Origin: Dictyophora rubrovolvata
Lineage: Eukaryota; Basidiomycota; Agaricomycetes; Phallales; Phallaceae
Assembly (NCBI GenBank): GCA_029959195.1
Contig: CP114123.1
Coordinates: 186,001 to 250,000 of the forward strand
Direction of reading: 5' to 3'
DNA: 64,000 bases
Shown: in pieces, positions 58,710 through 64,000 of the stretch
How positions within the stretch are numbered: position 1 is the stretch's first letter
Layout: each line of letters begins with the position of its first letter
Translations under genes and position numbers: made by a program
Notes under the pieces: model-generated
Seen by the model: the letters and a program-made list of their open reading frames with translations, nothing else
Told to the model about the DNA's origin: nothing
Databases searched by the model: none

Positions 58710-59825
58710 TTATTCTGCCAATGCGTTTGGGACGATAGTGTATGCCCCTGAGACGGGATCTTTCTCGAACACCCATTCGGTCGTGTCTCGTAGTCCCGTT
58801 AAATCCTGGGTCCAAAATGGATTCTTAGTTTCGATATCACCTTTCAAAAGGGTCGTTTCTTGATAACCGGAAACTACGTATGCTTGTAACACAGGTGTGA
58901 ACTGAGCGCTGAGACTAGATGTGTGTCTAAGGAAGAAGTACATGAGTATTCGGCCCAGGTGAATAAAGGGCAATGTCATACCCAATATCTGGGAAGTAAA
59001 GAAGGGGTATGGCATTATCCTTCTCAACAATACCTGGTGGTACGTAGTATGGAAGTTAGCTCATCGAAGGATGATAATCAAGTAGAAAGCCATACCTATA
59101 CCAAGATCTTTTTTGCTCCCTGTGTTGTTCTCAGCGATTATAAGTTTACCGCTCCCTGGTACCGGTTTCTGTAGGTCATACCGGTTATTGATACTTCAAA
59201 CCGCCAATGGCAGCTGGACAGATGGTTTTAAGAGTCTCACCGTGAAAGTAACACCCGGGCCATTTTTCTCAAGAGTTGTCTTTTGACCAGGCTTAATAAT
59301 AATATTGACTTATAATGAAATAGAGGATGCGTGAATCAACGAAACCCACATCAATTTCTATCCACTGGTTGGGCTTGACGTGGTTGCCGCTGGTTATTTG
59401 AGGATTGGCGACGAAAAGTCTAGTTTTAGTTCGATCAAATCGCTCTCAATATGTAGTTGCAATGGAACACATACTGGCTTATGTACTTGGCAGTTAAGTC
59501 TTCATGTCCTGTCATAAAAGACACGGTCAGCATCATGTCATCCACGAAAATACTTTATGATGCATACCTTGACCCGTGAAATCGGCGACTCTGAACGGAG
59601 GAATATATTAGATGAAGCTTGCGAGAAGAAAAAGTTATTAGTTATTACCTCCATGCTATGGGAAATTGCTCATGGTACAACTTCGACGGATCGGGGACTT
59701 GGAAAGTCAACAAGAGCGTAACAGGCTTTTCCCCAACGCTTCCACTGTGTATACGATGAGCGGCGATGAGATTTAGATAGTGGTGGGACGCACCGTTTGA
59801 TGTTGAGAATCCTGGTGAAAACCAT
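58710..59825 (-). CDS. Unrecognised family, member 1
   Basis: A multi-exon gene of a family I cannot name. It starts MVFTRILNIK at 59825. After a short intron it reads GSVGEKPVTLLLTFQVPDPS, then YHEQFPIAWRVADFTGQ, then a region with very short exons whose exact edges are uncertain. The chain resumes with LFVANPQITSGNHVKPNQWI, PGQKTTLEKNGPGVTFT, KPVPGSGKLIIAENNTGSKK and IVEKDNAIPLLYFPDIG. The last exon holds SSLSAQFTPVLQAYVVSGYQ, ETTLLKGDIETKNPFWTQDL and DTTEWVFEKD; the stop is at 58710-58712. The alternation of short beta-prone stretches suggests a small all-beta cytosolic protein; this is inference. No signal peptide. A TATAAAAG lies about 80 bp upstream. The same exon order occurs in the gene at 62791-63872. 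Confidence 0.7.
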
Positions 59826-59903
59826 TATCGCAGAGAAAAGTGAATGAGTAAAATGTGAGGTGATTGAGGAACGGATGAGACCTCCGCTGTCCTTTTCGCT
59901 GTC

Positions 59904-59911
59904 CTTTTATA
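59904..59911 (-). promoter_or_regulatory. TATA box of the 58.7-kb gene
   Basis: TATAAAAG on the minus strand, about 80 bp upstream of the ATG at 59825. The 11-mer GCTGTCCTTTT, read on the plus strand, occurs twice around it. Confidence 0.6.
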
Positions 59912-61899
59912 GAGAAAAATTCGCTTTGAATTGTTATTTCAAGGCATAACAAGGCATGGAAAGGCTTCCAAACCCTGGTTTCGTGTACGATTTCATCAAA
60001 GTCAAGTGCGTTCAAATGAATATTGAACTGAGAAGTCGACGTCTGTAAAAATCGACAAACATGGAACTTCTTTTGTTCAATTTTGTTTAAGCGAATTTGA
60101 ACTGTGGCTCTCCCAAGGGCTATTGAAATACACAAGCGGAGGCATTGTTGACTTTCCAAAAATAATGGGTTGGCAGTATGGCACCGTATACATACGCCCT
60201 TATTCAATTATAACAGTGAGGCAAGTGACCTTTCTTCGTTGGCTCGCACTTCCTTTAGTCAGCAAGTCTGGTAAGCGAGTGTGTTACATTTGATTCACAT
60301 TATGAGGTCGGACACACCCGGCATCGGACCTTGCTTCGTGCCGTTACAAGTAACATACGCGGGCTGCGTCTTGTGGCATTTTCCATGTTCCGCGCGTCCA
60401 AACGTCTTAATCTTTGAAACAGAGGCAAGTAATATCGAACGCGACATACAGATTAATGGGGAGTTCCGTCCACAACGGTATCCAATGTTCGTTCGCTATT
60501 CAAAATGTCCATATTGATACGTATGTGAATTCTCTTACGATATTACATCGACGTTTATTTACCCCAAACCATTAAATTCAAACGAAGATGCTCCCCGCCT
60601 ATATCACAATTACCGAGATAATTGAGAAAACGGGGATGTTTGTTTCCCGACCTTATCTTACCGAGAAGCGATTGTAAACTGTACCTTGAATTGTTTTTCA
60701 CCGAGCTTCTATTGCATAGTTTCCCGTACGTCACCCTTTGTTTTCCCTCTTTCAAGTCACCCCTCAGTTACCAATCAAATATTGGAATGAAGTACACAAT
60801 GGGACTGCGATAACTTCTATTCGCTAGCGATTGGAATTGTTTAAACGTCATCGTTTCTCGTTTCCATAAATAAAATTTTGGTCCGGGAGCCGATGAAGAA
60901 AGAAACGTTTGTGGTGCGTGTTCGACATGTGAATAATCGTTATTCGATTGAATAATTCTATGCATATATGGTGCCTAGTTTGTAGATATTTGGGCCTAAT
61001 GATGCTCCGCTCGTACATTTCAATGGCTCCGGGGCTGCTGTATGGGAACACTTGAAAAAATTAAACAAAGGAAGTTCCATTTCATTTTGTAATGGAAGAC
61101 AGTTACAAGAACCCCATGCATTCGGAGTGCATATCAATTCAACTGAAAATCGATTATCCTCCAAATAGCGACGAAAAAAAACTATTCGTTTTTTCATCAC
61201 CTCATATTTACTTCCAATTTAATGGTTTTCCAGAAAACTCCCCGGTACGTCCAACCACCGTCTAGCAGCTATCGCCTTTAGTGGAGATGTCGGAGGAATA
61301 CCCGTCTCTTATTATCCTTTCAAGCTCCCGATCTGCCACGACTGTCCCATAGCCAGTTCTTTGTAACATGCTAATGCACGGCGTTCCAGAGTCACTCCTG
61401 ACGAGTTCAATAATCAAACCTTCCTTTGTTTCTCATGTTTCCAGTTGTTTCCGTTTAGCCTCTTTCTCATACCGAAAAAATATTAAATCGAACGCAGTCG
61501 CCTTTTCAGCCTTTACAGTCCTATCTAAGATACGTTTTACAAAAAAGAAATAATATTCAAAATAAGAAGCTTCAGTACTGGATCCCAGTTTTCATCTTAT
61601 TAAACACAGATCGTTCCCGACATGCCAATATGAATACCGTATGTTACTGTGTCAACACAAAACTCGTTCCGGACTTACATACATACATCACTGCGTTACT
61701 CCGGACTGAGCAAAACTTTGAACCCAAGCTCGTAAAACCATACGAATAGGAATGCATTGACGATGAGGGGGATTGGAACTGTACCGACTGTTAAGTCATC
61801 CTTGAAGTAAATGACTAGGAGGTATCGTAATTAGAAACCTGTATCTGTAGTATTTCCAGCCTATGAAACCAGGCTCGACTGAATACATGTAAATCTATT

Positions 61900-61935
61900 A
61901 AGTCCCTGGGGGCTGAGCCCTATGTGCCGGGACTT
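61900..61935. repeat. Inverted repeat AAGTCCC..GGGACTT
   Basis: Outer arms AAGTCCC (61900-61906) and GGGACTT (61929-61935) pair perfectly. The interior GGGCTGAGCCC forms a second small hairpin. Confidence 0.6.
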
Positions 61936-62313
61936 TAACTCGTTGAGATGGCCGTCTCGCGTCATTTCTCGTGTACTCTTCGCTCGTCGGGCGCGTAATG
62001 AGGTGTCGTGGGGATGACTGAATACATATTATACAAGACGCTCTATGCACCGCAGTGTGGGACTACGGTATATACCAACGGGTTGCGCATACCGTAATAA
62101 ATACCCAATGAAGCGACACATACAACGTACCATCACCTTCTAACAATGACGAAAGACAGATAGCTGAAAGCGCGACGAAGGATGTGGCATGGATTTGACC
62201 CCAGTCCGGCCCCTAGACTCACTTCTCATTAGATGACGATGTGTCCCGGCGTCACCCTGCTCAACAAACAGTCCGGTATTAGTTGTGCGACGTAGCACGT
62301 GTTGAGGCGATCA

Positions 62314-62333
62314 ACGGACATATAAATGTCCGT
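62314..62333. repeat. Perfect 8-bp inverted repeat around a TATAAAT
   Basis: ACGGACAT, ATAA, ATGTCCGT. The loop overlaps a TATA-like TATAAAT. Confidence 0.65.
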
Positions 62334-62790
62334 CCGCTGGTTCTATTTGCCTTGCAGAGTCAGACGAAACAGAGTGAACAAACTCCACAGTGGGTATGGT
62401 TGAACTTGAGACTGTAACTGTAAGTCAGTAACACAAATCCTCGAAACGAATAAAAAATTTGAGGCGAATTTTGGGAAAAGACGGGGATCGCGAACAAGAA
62501 GAAAAATTATTGGCCCGTTGGAAGTGGGTGGTATGACAATGTCTTCATCCATGGGAGTACCTTAGATAGCCCTAGCACACCCAGAAGGTATGTGCGGTGT
62601 CAAAGACATCAAAGTAGACATTCAAGTGACAAGTCTAAAATCTGCGGAGTGATACTCCTTGACAAGACTACATAATAAATCAAGAAAAATTCAACCGTGG
62701 TTGATTGACATTTGAGGTAGATGAAATACTAGACAACCGTTGGACTTAAACTAGTCAATAAAGATTGAGAAGAGGAAGTCCAGTAATGGT

Positions 62791-63872
62791 TCAGTGAGAA
62801 ACTTGCTCAAGACGGTATTCTCCAGTCTCGGCTTCTACCTCGAATATCCAATCAGTGCTGTCAGATAGCAGTCTCAAGTCCTGAGCCCAAAGTGGTTTCC
62901 GAGTCTCGATAGGACCTTCCAAAAGCGTTGTTTCCTCGTAGCCAGCAATCACATATGCTTGTACAATAGGTGTAAACTCGACGCTGAGGCTGGATCCTTG
63001 TCTTTTAAATTAAATATTCAGTCAACGTGCAAATTGAAAGAATGCAATGACATACTTGACTTTAGGGAAATAAAAAAGAGGTATGGTCCTCTTCCCGTCA
63101 AAAAAACCTGGTGATACCGATGAAACTTATTTGTTGAGGGATGAACATAAGGAGATACCTATTCCCAAACCTTGCGGAATTTTTGTGAGATTTTGAATAA
63201 CAATTTGTTGATCGCTTCCTTTCTCAGGTGCCTATAAGTCACAAGTATTGGCACAACCCAAGGGCTCGACGGATAGTATTAAGACTCTTACGGTGAAAGC
63301 AATGCCTGAGTCTCTTTCCTCAAGAGCTGTCTTTTGACCAGGCTAGATCGTAGTTTAGGATGGCATACACATGGTGTGTATGTACAAACGCACCTCGATC
63401 TTTATCCACAAATTGGGATGAACGTGCTTGCCTTCGATTATTTGAGGATAACAGACGAAAAGTCTGTTTCATTTCAATCAGATCGCGTTCAACCATGCAA
63501 TTACTATGAAATACGTGCTGGTTTATACAGGTGGCTTCCATTGCCTCAATTCCTGTCGAGAAGACACAGTCAACATCATATCTAGAAATTCCCTGGCACA
63601 TACCTTTACCCGAAAAGTTGACAACTCTAAGTGGAGAAATTCATTAGATGGAGCTTAATCGATCCGACCCGAGGGGAAAGAGTATTACCTCCATGCCACA
63701 GAGAATTGGGTTTGATACAGCTGTTTCGGATCTGGGACTAGAAAGCATAGTAAGAGCGTCGCGGGCTTTTCCCCGATGTTTCCACTACAGATGATGAGAA
63801 ACCATGAGAGCTTTGAAATGGAGGTGGCCCTGCCACGTACCGCCTGATGTTGAGGGTTTTTCTGACAAACAT
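62791..63872 (-). CDS. Unrecognised family, member 2
   Basis: A close structural parallel of the gene at 58710-59825. It starts MFVRKTLNIR at 63872, then GNIGEKPATLLLCFLVPDPK, YQTQFSVAWRVVNFSGK, a region of uncertain very short exons, LFVCYPQIIEGKHVHPNLWI, PGQKTALEERDSGIAFT, APEKGSDQQIVIQNLTKIPQ, GFFDGKRTIPLFYFPKVK and a last exon with GSSLSVEFTPIVQAYVIAGY, EETTLLEGPIETRKPLWAQD and DSTDWIFEVEAETGEYRLEQ. The stop TGA is at 62791-62793. All late exon junctions keep frame. Divergence from member 1 is large enough (roughly half of residues differ in places) to suggest an old duplication. A TATAAAC lies about 75 bp upstream of the ATG. Function unknown. Confidence 0.7.
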
Positions 63873-64000
63873 GATATCCACAAGAAGAGTGAGTACGTAT
63901 GACCCTTGTATGAGTGAGAATTGACTGGATTTTTTTATCGTTGTTTATAGTAAGAACGAATTCCTGTTGTCTGATTGAACTTTGAAATATGACAAAGACC

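Larger units (their letters stand above)
59912..62790. other. Long stretch without a supportable gene
   Basis: Only short frames. Two inverted repeats at 61900-61935 and 62314-62333 are listed separately. Confidence 0.45.

Overview
The window looks like a gene-dense, intron-rich fungal chromosome segment, most likely from an Agaricomycete (mushroom-forming Basidiomycota). The evidence is many introns of about 50-60 bases with GT..AG ends, exons as short as 13-17 nt, and protein families typical of that group (F-box proteins, DUF6533 seven-helix membrane proteins, a DUF6699 protein, a DUF3455 secreted protein, expanded ABCC transporters). I saw no prokaryotic operons, CRISPR arrays, rRNA or tRNA genes. 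All splice models were made by eye from reading frame, splice signals and comparison between paralogues inside the window.

Layout. 1-3731 (+) is the 3' part of an ABCC-type ABC transporter. Next come relics at 4260-4940, then a single-exon F-box gene (5156-6853, -). 7000-9850 is mostly decayed sequence with a probable solo LTR (8672-8996). 9660-20896 (-) is a tandem array of DUF6533 genes: a small fragment, an intact 302-aa copy (A), two decayed copies (B, C) and an intact 299-aa copy (D). Both intact genes have the same ten exons, including a 17-nt and a 28-nt exon. 22162-24089 (-) is the dynein regulator LIS1/PAC1 (445 aa, ten exons, one GC-AG intron). 24887-25694 (-) is a two-finger C2H2 protein. 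25.7-29.6 kb has no gene I can support. 29592-31717 (-) is a 637-aa RING-H2 protein. 33415-34960 (+) is a DUF6699 protein with long low-complexity tracts.

37013-50268 (-) holds two complete ABCC transporter genes in tandem, each with its own copy of the same promoter region. With the partial gene at the left edge there are three close paralogues. The left one is inverted relative to the other two and closest to the 37-43 kb copy, so 33 kb of unrelated genes sits between inverted copies. 50930-52061 (-) is a disordered 356-aa protein with a tiny 51-aa relative at 54726-54953. 57251-58184 (+) is a secreted DUF3455 protein. 58710-59825 and 62791-63872 (both -) are two members of an unrecognised family whose 3' pieces also survive as relics at 4.3-4.7 kb and 36.3-36.6 kb.

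How it fits together: housekeeping genes (PAC1, the RING, F-box and DUF6699 genes) lie among rapidly duplicating accessory families (ABCC transporters, DUF6533 proteins, the unknown family). The main theme is local birth and death by tandem and inverted duplication. I see no biosynthetic cluster or defence locus. The most unusual features are the microexon-based gene structures, the inverted ABC copies, and a frame-preserving hydrophobic intron in the RING gene.
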